Below are positions 47,501 to 59,299 of a DNA stretch of 64,000 bases, in pieces. The notes beneath the pieces are model-generated. The model was given only the letters and a program-made list of their open reading frames with translations, ran no database searches and was not told the origin of the DNA. The stretch comes from Pholiota molesta (Eukaryota > Basidiomycota > Agaricomycetes > Agaricales > Strophariaceae), in contig JACGCK010000080.1 in the NCBI GenBank assembly GCA_014925825.1, positions 1 to 64,000 of the forward strand. The letters run 5' to 3'. How positions within the stretch are numbered: position 1 is the first letter of the stretch; each line of letters begins with the position of its first letter. The position numbers and the translations under genes are program-made.

Positions 47501-48919
47501 TGGAGTTTTCAGAGTGCTGTGAGTTACACATCTCTGCCGATTCGAAGTGTTCTAATGATATTTTTGCTATTAGTGGATGTCGCTTCTCATGAGAAGGATC
47601 CCCTAAGGAGAATCGCCTTCGTCGCTGCCTTCGCGATGTCAAACTACTCCTCTACTATCGGTCGGATTGCTAAACCCTTCAACCCAATGCTTGTGAGTCT
47701 GCTCCTACTACTCGCTAGTCATGTTCCACGGACCCTGATGTGATGACTTTGTGGATAGAGCGAAACTTTTGAATATGTGCGGCCAGACCGTCAATATCGA
47801 TACGTATCTGAGCAGGTCAGCCACCACCCCCCAATCTCTGCGTGTTGGGCAGAGTCACCTTCGTGGCAGTATTACGGTGAAGTAAGTCTCGTATTTTACT
47901 AGTCTTAAGCTTCATATGCCTATATTACCCATTATTTTAGGTCGATGCACAGAACAAGTTCATGGGCAAATCTTTCGAAATCAGACCAACGGGCGTAGCC
48001 CATGCCCATTTACTACTTCCTGAGGAGATGGCACCGGACTACCCCGTGCACAGGGTAGCAATGTGAAAGGGAAGGTGGTGGAACATTACAGTTGGAAGAA
48101 GGTCACCACGAATGTGTCTGGCTTTATTCTTGGCTCGCCAACGATTGATCACTACGGAGATATGGTGGTACGCTCAAATCTCACCTCTGGATGCTCAATT
48201 CGTTGACTTGAGTCTGCGTTTAGGTCACAAACCATCGAACAGGTGACCAGTGTATCCTCACCTTTAAACCTCGTGGATGGCGAGGAAAGGACGCATACGA
48301 GATCTCTGGCCAAGTGGTGGATGCTGATGGGCAAGTGGCCTATGAGATCGCTGGTCGATGGAATTCACAATTGATCGCGAAGCAAACGGGCGTCGGTAAT
48401 GGCCAACTGCATCCAGATATCTCGGTCACTGGGCCCAATTCCCCCTCCATCGCTCCTGAGTACATCCTCCTCTGGCGAAACTCTGAGAAACTTGTCGGAT
48501 CTCCCTTCAACCTTACACCCTTTGCCATCACCTTGAACGACTGCCCCCAGGACACCCTTCGTCCCTTCCTCCCTCCAACAGACTGCCGTCTGCGTCCTGA
48601 CCAGCGCGCCTTTGAGCTGGGAAAATACGAGTTGGCGAACGGGCTCAAGCAGGAGCAGGAGGAGAAACAGCGGTCGATTCGAAAAGCGCGAGAGGAGGGA
48701 TCGCTTCCACCTCACCGGCCGCGCTGGTTCATGGCTGAGACGGACGGCGATACGGGTGAGCGGGTGTGGACTCCTATGCGGACGAACGATTACCAGCTGG
48801 AGTATTGGAAGGAGAGAGAGAGGGTCTGGGCCGAAGGCGGGAACAAGCCATGGAAAGATGTCGATGACATCTTTATTGACGAACCACAGGAGGTGAAGGC
48901 CCTTTTGGCGAAGCGATAA
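44592..48919 (+). CDS. Oxysterol-binding protein, ankyrin-PH-FFAT-ORD (Osh1/Osh2 type), one frameshift
   Basis: Twelve exons: 44,592-44,642 (first intron tentative), 44,676-44,727, 44,784-44,903, 44,950-45,174, 45,224-45,535, 45,589-45,732, 45,784-47,426, 47,491-47,518, 47,574-47,692, 47,759-47,881, 47,941-48,164 and 48,224-48,919. They sum to 1,246 codons if one G is added at the G3 run 48,053-48,055. There the frame DYPVHR runs into a stop while [14 protein letters not shown] continues one frame over. Domains: ankyrin repeats about residues 30-240, PH about 265-375, FFAT core EFFDAIE in an acidic tract near residue 740 (47,091-47,123) that binds VAP proteins at the ER, and the OSBP-related domain from about 815 to the end with the family signature EQVSHHPP (47,810-47,833). 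The family exchanges sterols or PI4P between membranes. This is the only copy with ORD and FFAT. Assigned with high confidence; the frameshift may be a sequencing error. Confidence 0.92.
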
Positions 48920-49518
48920 TGAAGGTCGGAGGTAGGAGCTTTGAAGTTTGAAAGGAGAGTGGCTGCACATGGACTCGCTGGAGATTTTTTTTTCCTTATT
49001 TGTTTTCTTCCGAATTTGGGTTGGCTAGGCTTCTCTTATATCTTACACTTCTTCCATCGTTCTGTGTATAACTCTATCCTAATACCGTCTCTGTAATGTC
49101 TTACCTCGCTATCTTTCGTCCATTCAATTATATGTAGAGTCTTGATAAACTGTAGACACCTGTAACCGTCCCTAACATCTGCTATCAAGGATGATCGAAA
49201 TGGATGAACCGCGTTAACATGGTAGGCTTGTTGGAGGACATCCGTTAAAACATTCGATTTTAAATGGTCTATAGCGCGTTGGATGCCCCCAAAAAATTGC
49301 CTTGGGAATCGGCTTTCCATTTGTGAATGTCCAAGCTCGTGCGCATGAAGGTCCAAGCTCATGAAAGTCTAAGCTCCTTGAGGCTTGAATATTGCTTGAA
49401 TATCCGTTTCCTTTTATTGTATCGTGCACGTAGTTCCCAGGCCATTTTTTTTTTTGAAATATTCAACGCTTTAAAATCGAACACGCTTGGACCTAAAGTG
49501 GCACTTCCTAGTTGAATC
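48920..49518. other. Intergenic region downstream of OSBP
   Basis: Holds the OSBP 3' untranslated region and A/T-rich spacer. Short near-repeats of the type GTCCAAGCTC / GTCTAAGCTC occur at 49,328-49,380. No gene seen. Confidence 0.4.
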
Positions 49519-49526
49519 TATAAAAG
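49519..49526 (+). promoter_or_regulatory. TATA box of the F-box gene
   Basis: TATAAAAG about 100 nt upstream of the ATG at 49,626, followed by C/A/T-rich leader sequence; a typical fungal core promoter arrangement. Confidence 0.5.
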
Positions 49527-49625
49527 GCCACTGTTTTTTGAGCGACAAAAATTCAACACACTATCCACGCCTCCTTCGACCCTGTCAACCCACATAGCTT
49601 CCTCGCTCACTCATATCCGTCCAAA

Positions 49626-50902
49626 ATGATTTGCCCATTCGACTCGATGCCAAATGAAATTATTTCGTTGATGTTTCACGAGGCCGTAATTGCGTACTCA
49701 GACGATGCAGAGTATATCTTTTCGATGCAGCTATCAGACACCCGAACCCTCTTGTCTATATCCCTAGTCTGCAAACGGTGGAGGGAAGTCAGCCTCAGCA
49801 ACGGACGCCTCTGGGCTTCTGCCATATCTGTGGATTGCGATAGCCCTACATGGGTACACAAGCTCACCCTTCGCGCTAAGAGTGCACCTTTGGGAATACA
49901 CTCAAATAGATCAGAACACTACGAGGAAAACTTGTTTGAGACTCCTAATTGGGAATGCGCGCTTGGCCGTGTAAGCAACTGGGGGAACTCTTCCTTCAAG
50001 CACAGGTCAACCCGATTAACAGTGGCCCACTTCTGCGTGCGCTCACGCAACCCGCGTCCAGCCTCCACTCATTCCATATAAATAACCTGGCCCGGCCGGA
50101 CCAAGATGACCTAGACGACGACGAATTCAATAGCAAGCTTTTTATACTCCCCGATAATCTGTTCGCTGGGGATGCGCCGTGTCTGAGGGAGTTTGCCATC
50201 ACAAATGCTTTCCTGCGACCCTCATTTGATTTTTCGGTCTGGGAACAACTCACGGAACTGTTCGTAGATCAAGCTCTAGGTGGCCTTCAAGGCAACAAGA
50301 TTTTATCGCGACAATGGCTTGACATTCTTCGTCAAATGAAGCAGCTCGAATATCTTGGCCTGGTCTGGGCCTATAACGTCGCCTTTGACGAGGCGCTACA
50401 CCTATTGCCAGAGGAATTGGAACCTGATCATAACATCACGAATATGGCCGACGTCCATCTGGACCACCTACACACGCTATGGCTCATGGCAAGCTCTGAA
50501 AGGAATATTATGCTCGATATTTTTTCCAAGCTCGTCGTTCCGGATACCTGCTTCACCTCAATCACCGTCACGCATAACCCTCGAGAGGATCTGCGATTTG
50601 ACCGGCTGAGCACCGGCCTTAATCACCGTGCTAAGGGCTGGCGTGCGGCCAACATTCCTTTTTACCTTCGCCTGCTGCAGGGTGCAAACCAATTCGGGTT
50701 TCAAATTGAACTTTATAACAAGTCAACTGACCTTGAGGACTATGCCTTTCGTTTCCACTTTCTCGGCTCCGGCATAGAGGAAGATCTACCAGAGGATGCA
50801 GATGCTATTCCACAATCTGTCGATGAAACTTCTCCCTTTTCTAGAGTGATGGAGGTTCTGAAAAACGCTTGTGAACAAACTTCCTTGACATTGGTCCCAT
50901 AG
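49626..50902 (+). CDS. F-box protein with one probable frameshift
   Basis: Single-exon gene. The N-terminus has an F-box-like sequence: FDSMPNEIISLMFHEAV, then LLSISLVCKRWREVSLSNGRLW, the usual form in agaricomycete F-box proteins that recruit targets to SCF ubiquitin ligases through SKP1. The frame breaks near residue 120 and continues in the third frame to 50,902. Adding one G to the G5 run at 49,981-49,985 joins RVSNW to GELFLQAQV without loss, giving about 425 aa. The rest is leucine-rich with LRR-like spacing (LREFAITNAFLRP, LEYLGLVWAYN) and probably forms the substrate-recognition part. The target is unknown. Confidence 0.72.
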
Positions 50903-51253
50903 ACGGAGATCTGTAATTAACTGAATAGACAGTCTCTCGGTAAATTTCATATGAAGATAAAACTTTTGCTTCCCATTCTCCAGATCTATTCTGAGCACCT
51001 TATCTTGGGTATGTTTCCCATATCATGCATAGAAGTACGATAAGTGCATCGAACTTTGATGAGACCGATAAATATGGAGCTAGAGCTCACCTAAATTGTC
51101 CAGTCCTTACACTGTAGGTCTACTTGAAACGTCACAAAGATTATGTAGAAATAGCGCATCTGCTCCTGTATCTATCACAGAATTGAGGAAGACTAGTGAT
51201 CCACAATTAGCGATGGTCGACAAGCACCTGTTACTACAGTCCTATATGCGCGT
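50903..51253. other. Intergenic, nothing recognised
   Basis: A/T-rich sequence between the F-box gene and the COQ1-like pseudogene; only short random frames. Confidence 0.4.
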
Positions 51254-51960
51254 CTAATAGGCGGATAGACGCCCATGCACTGCGCAGCGCTTTCGCCTAC
51301 CCAAAATTGTCCCAATCAACCAGCTCTTCCGCCCAGTCACCAACCTAGCGAGCCCCTCGAGCGCATCGCATGCCGCACTAGGCGGCAGCACGCGCAGCAC
51401 ATCCATCGCCGCGTTCGCGTACTTCTGTGCAAGTGCACGCGTGTGCTGGACACCTTGCGAGGTGTGGGCCACCGCGCGGGCCTGTGTGCATGTTGGCTCA
51501 TCGATAGTGGTGTTTTCTGGCGGGCGGAGCCCGTGTTGGGTAGAGCGAGCACAGCGGGCGCACGGACAGGAGCCAAACGCAACACTGGCACAAGGCGATA
51601 CGGGGTACATATCTGATATCAATGATAAACGAAAGATGATAAAAATAAAAACAGGCAGAGCCAGCTACAATCCTATTTATAGAACGCCAGAAGAGCGTCG
51701 ACATCGCCTTCATGCCTGGGCGCTCTTCCCATGCATACAACACAAGATCCAAGCCCAATATGCGCTCCTTCGGGTTTGTCAGTTTTATTTTTTGGGGCTG
51801 GTAGGAATAAGATACATTGTCGCAAAAGCAACGCAGGTTCGTGCTTTGAAGTGGAATGAGAGGAGAGGGAACAGCGACGGGCGTTCAATGGGCGCGGTCA
51901 GGAATGCCAAAAGCGGAACTTTATCATGCGGTAATTGTTTCGGGCGGCGTTCGGCATCCA
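51254..51960 (-). pseudogene. Decayed partial duplicate of COQ1 (promoter + exons 2-3)
   Basis: Minus strand. 51,481 down to about 51,320 reads ARAVAHTSQGVQHTRALAQ...DVLRVLPPS, matching the last exon of the COQ1 gene at 55,797-55,958 (ARAMVHASQGVQRTRALAQ...HVLRVLPPS). The splice acceptor is retained, but the stop is lost, so the frame runs on to 51,254. At about 51,690-51,780 the preceding exon is recognisable (LGLDLVLYAWEERPGM versus LGLATGPALYAWEEHPGM) with a frame change. The DNA at about 51,840-51,960 resembles the COQ1 upstream region (58,060-58,220). The long first exon with the first DDxxD motif is missing, so no enzyme can be made. Confidence 0.8.
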
Positions 51961-52110
51961 CCCTTAGCTCAATGCTGGTTCATGATGTGCAGTAGGAAAC
52001 CAATTTGACAATCAACATTTCATCGACTTATTGCTTTGGGTACTATTCAAACTTAGTATACTAGTAAGAGATATCATCAATTTTACTCGATTATCATACA
52101 AAACACGAAT

Positions 52111-54695
52111 TCATTCCATGTCCACATCATCATCATCATCTGGCCTATCCAAGTACTCGTGCATTGCGCGTATGGCCATCCGTGTCCACTTTGGTAGGAA
52201 AGCGATATCCTTCCCGTGCGTTCGAATGAAGTTGACTAATTCCGGTGATTTCGAAGACTTTTCGAGGATTTCGGGTAGTGCCCTGAGTCCGACTTGACAG
52301 GGAATTATCTTGTTCATATAAGAAATCTCCCTTTCAGTCCGCGGAAGGGATAAAACCACCCCACAGCGATACTTCTCCACACGTTGTTTTCGAAGAAAGT
52401 TGCAATAGGTTCTTTGTTTATGTGGTGCCATGCGAGATGATGAGAAAAGTGCAGATCGGGTGGATGCTCCAGGATGATTGGAAGGTTTGGAGGTTTTACA
52501 TTTCCTTGGGCGATAACAGTATGAGAGGGGACGAGGCGAATGGGCGCACAAGAAATTCAGAATCCTTAGTGCTGTCCTAGCATATTTGTTCCCATCAAGA
52601 CCCCCTGCAGATGTGTCGGAGTGAGTAAAGAGATGTCGATAGTGGGTATCTATGAATGTCGAGCGAAATGCAAGAAAACAAAGGCCAAAAGCACCACTAG
52701 TATCGAACAATATTGACTCCTCCGTGAGCTGCATTAGGTTTCGAACCGTATCATAAAAGGACATTGTGAAAACGAACACATTTTCAAAGAGGATGGTTGT
52801 GAGAAGAATAATGATTGATGTGAGCTCTTCATTATGGTAGTACTTCACGAGTGCTGACTTGAATAGAGGTTCGAAGGAAGATAAATGAAAGGCATAAAAA
52901 TCCTTATAACGAATGGATTTGGGTTCGGTGATGCGAGATGCCTTGGATAGCGTGTACAAGGGAGTTAAAATGGATATCATAATGTATGGCAATAGAAATA
53001 TGACATACCTGAAATTCCAAACGGTCCAAAAATTCCGAAATAACGTCTGTTCGGCTCGAGCATAGTGTTGGAAACATTCTCCCAATATCAGATTCAGGCG
53101 ACCAAGCTATCCACATATGTGGCAATGAGAACTCCTTCAATATGTTTTCGACTGTCTCAGTCAATGGTAGGCCAACTAAAGAGAATGCCAATGAGCTCTC
53201 GAGTGTAAAGAGTAAGTGGTGGTCCGAGTAGCAGGATGAGAGTTGTAGTGATATAGTGTTGGAGGCGAACGAAGGAGGATGCATAAGTTTATTAATACAT
53301 GTAGAAAGAGTGTTCTTCCCAACAATCAATTTATCGATATAAAATCTTGTCGAACGTGAGGGATCGACAAGAAAGTCACCGAAAGATGCATGGGATAGAG
53401 AGATCGTCACGTGTGGATTTACCGTTGATTGGGTTACGGTGAGAACAGAATGTAGGGGCGCAAGTGCGATTTCCACATCACCTGGCTCCAGGTCTAGGAG
53501 CAATTCAATGCAGCATGCACTATAACAAATTGCACATATGAGAAGTCCAAGGATGCGGAGAACAGTATCCGGATCCTTGCAAGAGGCAAGGATATGCATG
53601 TAGACTGCATCGAGTTCAGCGAAGGGGAGCTCGCTTCGCGCGGGGCGCAGACCCATGATAACTTCGAGACGTTGTGATGGGCGATCGTCGTCGGCCTTGA
53701 CATACTTGACCACCACGGAAGCAAAGATGAACTGGCCCGATGATTTCTCTACGAGCTTGTCGATATCTGACTGCGCAGGCCAGGCCTCAGGAATATGATG
53801 GCGGAGTGGGTGTGAAGCCTTGATCTCCTGGAATGAATCGTTGAGGAATAGAAGGATATCTTCGTCAGGCTTGAACGAATCATCCAACACCACTGAGCGC
53901 CACAGCCCCGCGAGCGAGGACGAATTGAAGGTGAGGGTGATGCTCTGCTCTGGGCGGCTGGAAATAAGGAATATGAGGGGGATTTGGCAGGCACGAAGAG
54001 CGTCAGCGATCGCTCTGAGGATCATGCTCTGCATACGTGGGTCATCGCATTCGTCCAATGCATCGATGATGATGAGACGCGCGCAGGTGCTGAGATCGTT
54101 GAAGAATCCCGAGGGGACGAGGCATTTGAGAGGTTCGATGATGAGGGATTGAATCTGCGTGGCGATGGATTTATGAAATATGGCGGGATCGTGGTCGATT
54201 ACGCTTTCGATGTGTTGTCTGAGTCCCGGGAATGTGACGGCGATCTGGTAAGCGATTGTCGCTACAAGTGGCTTAAAATGGTTTCTTGACGGGTCGGATC
54301 GACCAAAGAAGAAGCTGGCTAGGAGGACTTTGCGCTCAAAACAGAGCTCTGCGATCGTTTGGAGAATTGCGGATTTGCCTGCACCGGCGGGGCCATAGAG
54401 CCATAGGATGAGCGCCTCGGGGTCATTGTGTCCGAAGATCCAGCCCATCAGGTACTCGAGGACGGCGACACGAGTGTTCGGATGACATTTGGGAGGGTCA
54501 AAGCGAGCGCAGGAGTTGTGGAAGGCACTCGGCGCGCCCTCTCTTTGCAGTTGTTGCAAGGCTGTGCTAACTTTGGGATAACACTGTTGTCTTAACGTGC
54601 GTTCAGAAATGTGGCAGCTTTATCATACCTGCTTCGCCTCGAACGTCGACGAAATGTCCTCCCGTTATTGCGAGGTTGCGACTGTGAGCAAACAT
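52111..54695 (-). CDS. NACHT-type NTPase (NLR-like), 816 aa
   Basis: Three exons on the minus strand: 54,695-54,629, 54,561-53,009 and 52,941-52,111; both introns are 67 nt GT-AG and phases close to 817 codons. The short first exon gives the N-terminus MFAHSRNLAITGGHFVDVRG, a form common in agaricomycete NACHT proteins as I know them. The NACHT domain follows: Walker A GPAGAGKSA (about residue 75-83) and Walker B LIIIDALDECDD, then LIFLISSRPE. The C-terminal third has no WD40, ankyrin or TPR repeats that I can see and ends in an acidic DDDDDVDME. Such P-loop NTPases are thought to act in fungal non-self recognition or programmed cell death. The effector type here is not recognisable. It lies between the COQ1 pseudogene and COQ1. 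Confidence 0.85.
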
Positions 54696-55796
54696 ATCGT
54701 GGGTTGTACGTGGGTGTTACAGTAGTCAAGGGTTGATGTATAGGTGTGTCGGTATTTAAAACTCCTCAATGCAGTGCGCACTCCGCATGTCATTGCTTTT
54801 TCTCATGTCACTTATTAGTAGTGTGAGGTATAATAAGCCCTACAGCAATTGTCGCAAAATCGGACCATCACACTATTAGTTTTCATGCTGTGCTATACAC
54901 ATATGCATACACAATAAGTATGGCAAAGCTGAACACGAGCACCGGTGTCAAAGTTGCCTTCACGACTTCAGAACAAAATGATGGCTACATCTCGTGGTTT
55001 CAAAATGAAATCAAGGTCTACCCGACTCTATCGCATCGCATTCCAGTATTTTATCCCCCAAACACGTAGTTATAGGTGACCCAAGACCCTAAGCCGACAA
55101 CATCCCAACGGAAAGCAACATATGCTTTTTTGCAAAGACAATTTCGGGAGCATCAAATAACACCAGTGCTCATAGTCTGCAGATCATAATTCACGAACTC
55201 GGCGAGCAATCATGATGCTGTGCACCAGATATAAGTAACAGTATACTCGAGTACGCGCTAAACTCGGATTCAACTCGAATATGCAAAAGGACATCTTGTG
55301 ACTTACCAAGCTATTTCTTCTCTGTCCTCTGGAGCGTTTCGTTTACTTGGCTAATTTGTGCGGGCCACTATTTTGCGTTCAAGAGCTTCGAGGCTTTCTG
55401 TATCTTCCTGCTTGCGAACATCGGATTCTGACGTTTCGATTTCTATGCTGAAATGTCACAAAGAGCGTGCAGAAACGGCTGCATCGCCTCTGCATCGCCT
55501 CTGATGCATCCACGATTCAGACAAGATGGCGGACGATGACCGCTCCATAATCGCCGATGGCCGACAGGCGCCTGGTGCAGCCCCATGCGCATCGACACAA
55601 GCAGAATAAATATCAGTACTTCATGCACAAGCTCTACGCCCGCCGCTGCGCGTCTGCGGCTCGAACGTCCTGTCTACATAGCCAAGCCGCATCCCGCCCC
55701 CTCCACCTCCATCGGGCGTCACGCGCCCCGCACACATCCAAAACCCATCCATCCATCGACACACCCATCCCCCGTCCGGTCCCCTCCCCAAAGCGC
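54696..55796. other. Intergenic region between convergent-side NACHT promoter and COQ1 3' end
   Basis: Contains the NACHT gene upstream region and the COQ1 3' flank. I see no gene; the open frames near 55,440-55,630 have no recognisable content. Confidence 0.4.
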
Positions 55797-57895
55797 CTAG
55801 CTCCTCCGCTTGATCACGAGCCGCGCGAGCGCCTCGAGCGCCTCGCGCGCGGGGCTCGGCGGCAGCACGCGCAGCACGTGGACCGCGGCGTCCGCGTACG
55901 CCTGCGCGAGCGCGCGCGTGCGCTGCACGCCCTGCGACGCGTGCACCATCGCGCGGGCCTGTGTGTGCGAGTGGGCGGGGCACGGAGGCAGTGAGCGGGC
56001 AGGCGGACGAAGGAAGGAAGGAAGGAGCGAAGGAGCGCGTGGGTGAGAGAAACGCGCGGTTGATAGAAACGCGTGATTGAAAGAACGCGCGAGTGAAAAG
56101 CAAACGCAACCAAAAAAAAAAAAACCAAACGAAAGCAAGAAACAAAAGAAAAAAACAGCCAAATCAGTCACCCCCCTACAATCCAACACAAAAGCCACTC
56201 ACCGCATCCACATCCCCGGGCCCCTTGAACCCGCGCCCGATCAGCGCCCCCATGCCGGGGTGCTCCTCCCACGCGTAGAGCGCGGGGCCCGTCGCGAGCC
56301 CCAGCCCGAGGTCCGCGCCGCCCGGCTTGCCGAGGGCGTTCGTGGTGGTGGTGGTGGTGGTTGTCGTTGAAGTAGGTGCACTCGAAGCGGCGGTAGGCGA
56401 GGGCGGAGGCGGGCCGTCGGCTTCGTAGTCGAGCACGTCGTCGACGAGCTATGTGGGGTGGTCAAGTTAGCATGGAAGGTGGTGGAAGAGGAGAAGGAGG
56501 TTAGAGGCTGGGCGTGGGGAGGGCAAGAGGACGGATAAGGCGGAAGGGCTACCCGATTTGGTAATAAATACCATATCCGAAAAAAAGAACCTCCGCGTGT
56601 TTTGACAAACCAAAAAAAATTAAGAAAACACACCTGGAACGCAATCCCCAAATTCCGCCCATACGCATACGCGACATCCTTCCATACCACGTGCTTTCCG
56701 CCCTCCCCTCCTTCTCCCTGCTCAGAGGTCATCACGCCGTCCCCATCCTGGCACCCGCCGAGCACGACCGACGCGCGCGCGCCCTTCGCCATCAGACTCG
56801 CGGTCTTCAGGTACGTTTTCTGTAGGTACACGCTCCACGCCTCCCTCCGCCTCTCCGCCTCCTTTCCCTCCCCACCCGCCTCCACCTCCTGTCCATCCCC
56901 GCCCATCGCCGCGCCCGCCGCGCCCCCGCTCCCCACCGGCACCTCGCGCAGCTGCAGGATCTCGCCCTCCACGAGGTTCGCGAGCACGCCCGCAATCAGC
57001 TCCGTCGCCTCCTGCTCCCCGAGCCGTGCCAGCGCGACCGACGCGCGCCCGAGCACGAAGTTCCCGCCGAGCACCGCGAGCCGCGGGGTGAACGCGGCCG
57101 GCGCGGAGGGGAAGCCGCGCCGCAGCGGCGAGCCGTCGATGACGTCGTCGTGCAGCAGGGACGCGGTGTGCATCATCTCGACGATCTGCGCGAGGCGCGC
57201 CTGCGTGGGCAGGAGCGTGTGCGCTAGCGCCGGGGGCTCGGCGGCTGTATGTGGGGAGGGGGGAGACGGGGAGGGGGGTGAAGGGGGGCGCACCGGGGCG
57301 GGCGCCCAGCCCGGCGCGAAGCGCGCGGTGTGCGCGGGCAGCAGCGGGTTCCAGTCGTTCAGCACGTCGCGCCGTCCAATCGGGCGGTCCAACGCGCGCA
57401 TGTCGAGCTCCCACGCCGCGTCCCCGGGGCCCACCCTCTCCCTCTCCCTTCTCCCACCACGCGCCGCCCTCTTCCGCCCGCCCTCCCCCTCCTCCCTTTC
57501 CCGCCCGCGCTCCGCGTCGCGCAGCTTGGCGGGCCAGCCGCACCCGAGCCCGTTCGTCGCGCGCGCGATGAGGAGCACGATGAGCGGGCGCACCTGCTTG
57601 GAGGGGTGCCGGAAGTAGTACTGCGTGAGCTCGGGCAGCGCGGGGTGCCCCGCGCCGAGGAGGTCCAGCAGCGAGGTGCGCAGGGACGCGAGGTGCGGGG
57701 CGACGGGGGCGAAGGGGTCTATGTGGGCTGAGGAGTCCGCGGGGGGTGTGGAGGTGGGGGCCGCGTGGGGGGTAGGGGAGGTATGGACGGGGAAGACGAG
57801 GAGGCCACGGAGGGAGAGTGTGTGCTGCGACGTGCGTGCTGGGCGCGCAGGCGTGCGTGGGCGGCGCCGGCGCGTGTAGCAACGCGGCGGTGCAT
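55797..57895 (-). CDS. COQ1: Polyprenyl diphosphate synthase (COQ1 type), probable frameshift near start
   Basis: Three exons on the minus strand: 57,895-56,634, 56,448-56,203 and 55,958-55,797. Both aspartate-rich motifs of trans-prenyltransferases are present: LLHDDVIDGSPLRR with GGNFVLGRA downstream, and LVDDVLDYEA at the start of exon 2. KQVRPL matches the family's conserved lysine/arginine site. The enzyme elongates isoprenoid diphosphate to the ubiquinone side chain in mitochondria. The ATG at 57,895 gives MHRRVATRAGAAHARLRAQ, an arginine-rich presequence, but its frame meets a stop. The enzyme frame has no early ATG. Adding one C to either C6 run (57,741-57,746 or 57,767-57,772 on the plus strand) joins them, giving about 556 aa. 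Low-complexity insertions (poly-Thr, GEGGEGG, PSPPSP) expand it beyond the usual length. COQ1 rather than a GGPP synthase is favoured by the presequence and DDVLDYEA. Confidence 0.85.
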
Positions 57896-59299
57896 AATTG
57901 GGGAGCGCAGATGGCAAATGGGAGCAGGTGGGAGTCGAGGCGACCTTGTAAGAAAGCAGGCTGCGCCTGTGGCTTCTGGTTATTATACGTCATTAACTCT
58001 GGGGATGCACCTTTGCGGGTGAGTACAGGATACACTCACTTAGCACGAAAGCAAGTCCAAATAGTTCAAGTTCGCAATTTGAACTTGAGCTTGAATGGGA
58101 GGAGGACGGACGCGCGGGGCGTGGGCGCGGTCGGTCGCGGTCGCGGTCGGGAGGAGAAAGGTGAACAGGACTGCCAAAAACGGATTTTTTTGATGCCAGC
58201 GTGTGCCGGCACTCGGCGTCTCACACAACTGCACTCGTTTAGCAGGAAGATGCTCGAACTTGGCTCGAACATACCACAGTGGCACAGCCATACGAGACGA
58301 GTGAACACAGACCGCATGAATTTGTTCCATTGGCAAATTCACACCAAATCGCCGTGCATAACGCATATCTCAAGTATATTAATAATTATCTCCAACACAC
58401 GACACGTATCATGCTCCATACTATCCCATCCTCTTCTCTGTACATTGTCCGCACGGCCGCATCCGCTGCTAGCCACCCCCGCAGTGCTCAAGATGTCGAT
58501 CCTTGGCAAGATCAGTGCCAGTCCTCCGAAAATAGCCCGCATGAAGTCGCCCTTGGCGCGCTTCATGTTTTTTTGACGGGCGGTTTCACTGGGGCTGATG
58601 GTTTGAGTGGGGCTTTGGGATTTGGTGGTTGATCATTTGGTTTAACGCAACCTATGCAGCATGAACCGTTCTGTCAGTTCGCTTATCATTAGGTTATCAT
58701 ACGAAGGTGAGAAATGAACCTTTGACAGGTTTACGGATTTTGCTGTTGCTACCAGATGAAGGAGTTTGCCTCGGAGGCATGAGATAGGACGTGAAGGTTC
58801 TCAATCTGCCTCAAACTCGGGGAGCATTTATATAGGCCAACATTGGATAGCACAGCACACATACAGACACATACTCGTGTTGTACGTATATACGCCGCAG
58901 CCGCACAGCCCTGCAAACTGATACAACCTGCTCTCAGCTTTGCCTTCTCAGAGAAGCATCTCTAGTCAGTTGAAATGATTGCACATCCTTCCGTCTCTGT
59001 GAACTGCCAAACTTCACACCGAATCGCCGCGCATAACCCCCAAACCTCCCTGCTGAAAGGCCTACAGGTTCGACTGCGTACGGCTGAAAACCTGAAAACA
59101 CCGCCCATTAGACAAGTAGAGCTCGAGGCGTGGGATAGGACCGTGACGATGCCCAATCTGCCCATCTAGTATCACTCGGACACATCTATAGGCCAACAGG
59201 CAGCACAGCACCAACAAGGATTCGTGTGGGCCGCATTCACACTCAACCACACAGCCCGCATATATGGCAGATCCCGTGCCCAGCCGCTCCACCGAACGC
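57896..59299. other. COQ1 upstream region and spacer
   Basis: 58,060-58,220 is GC-rich with repeated GGTCGCGGTCGCGGTCGG and belongs to a block found again at 59,460-59,630 and, more decayed, at 51,840-51,960. At 58,339-58,800 the minus strand has a short coding-like stretch (KAPLKPSAPVKPPVKK, then GDFMRAIFGGLALILP) interrupted at an A7 run; it may be a broken small gene, but I cannot name it. Confidence 0.4.

Noticed and set aside
57251..57731. Plus-strand open frames opposite COQ1 exon 1
   Set aside because: They are GC-driven antisense shadows of the conserved prenyltransferase frame.
58339..58566. Possible Pmp3-type small membrane protein on the minus strand (GDFMRAIFGGLALILP)
   Set aside because: The resemblance is limited to one hydrophobic stretch; the second membrane segment is not readable in any single frame.
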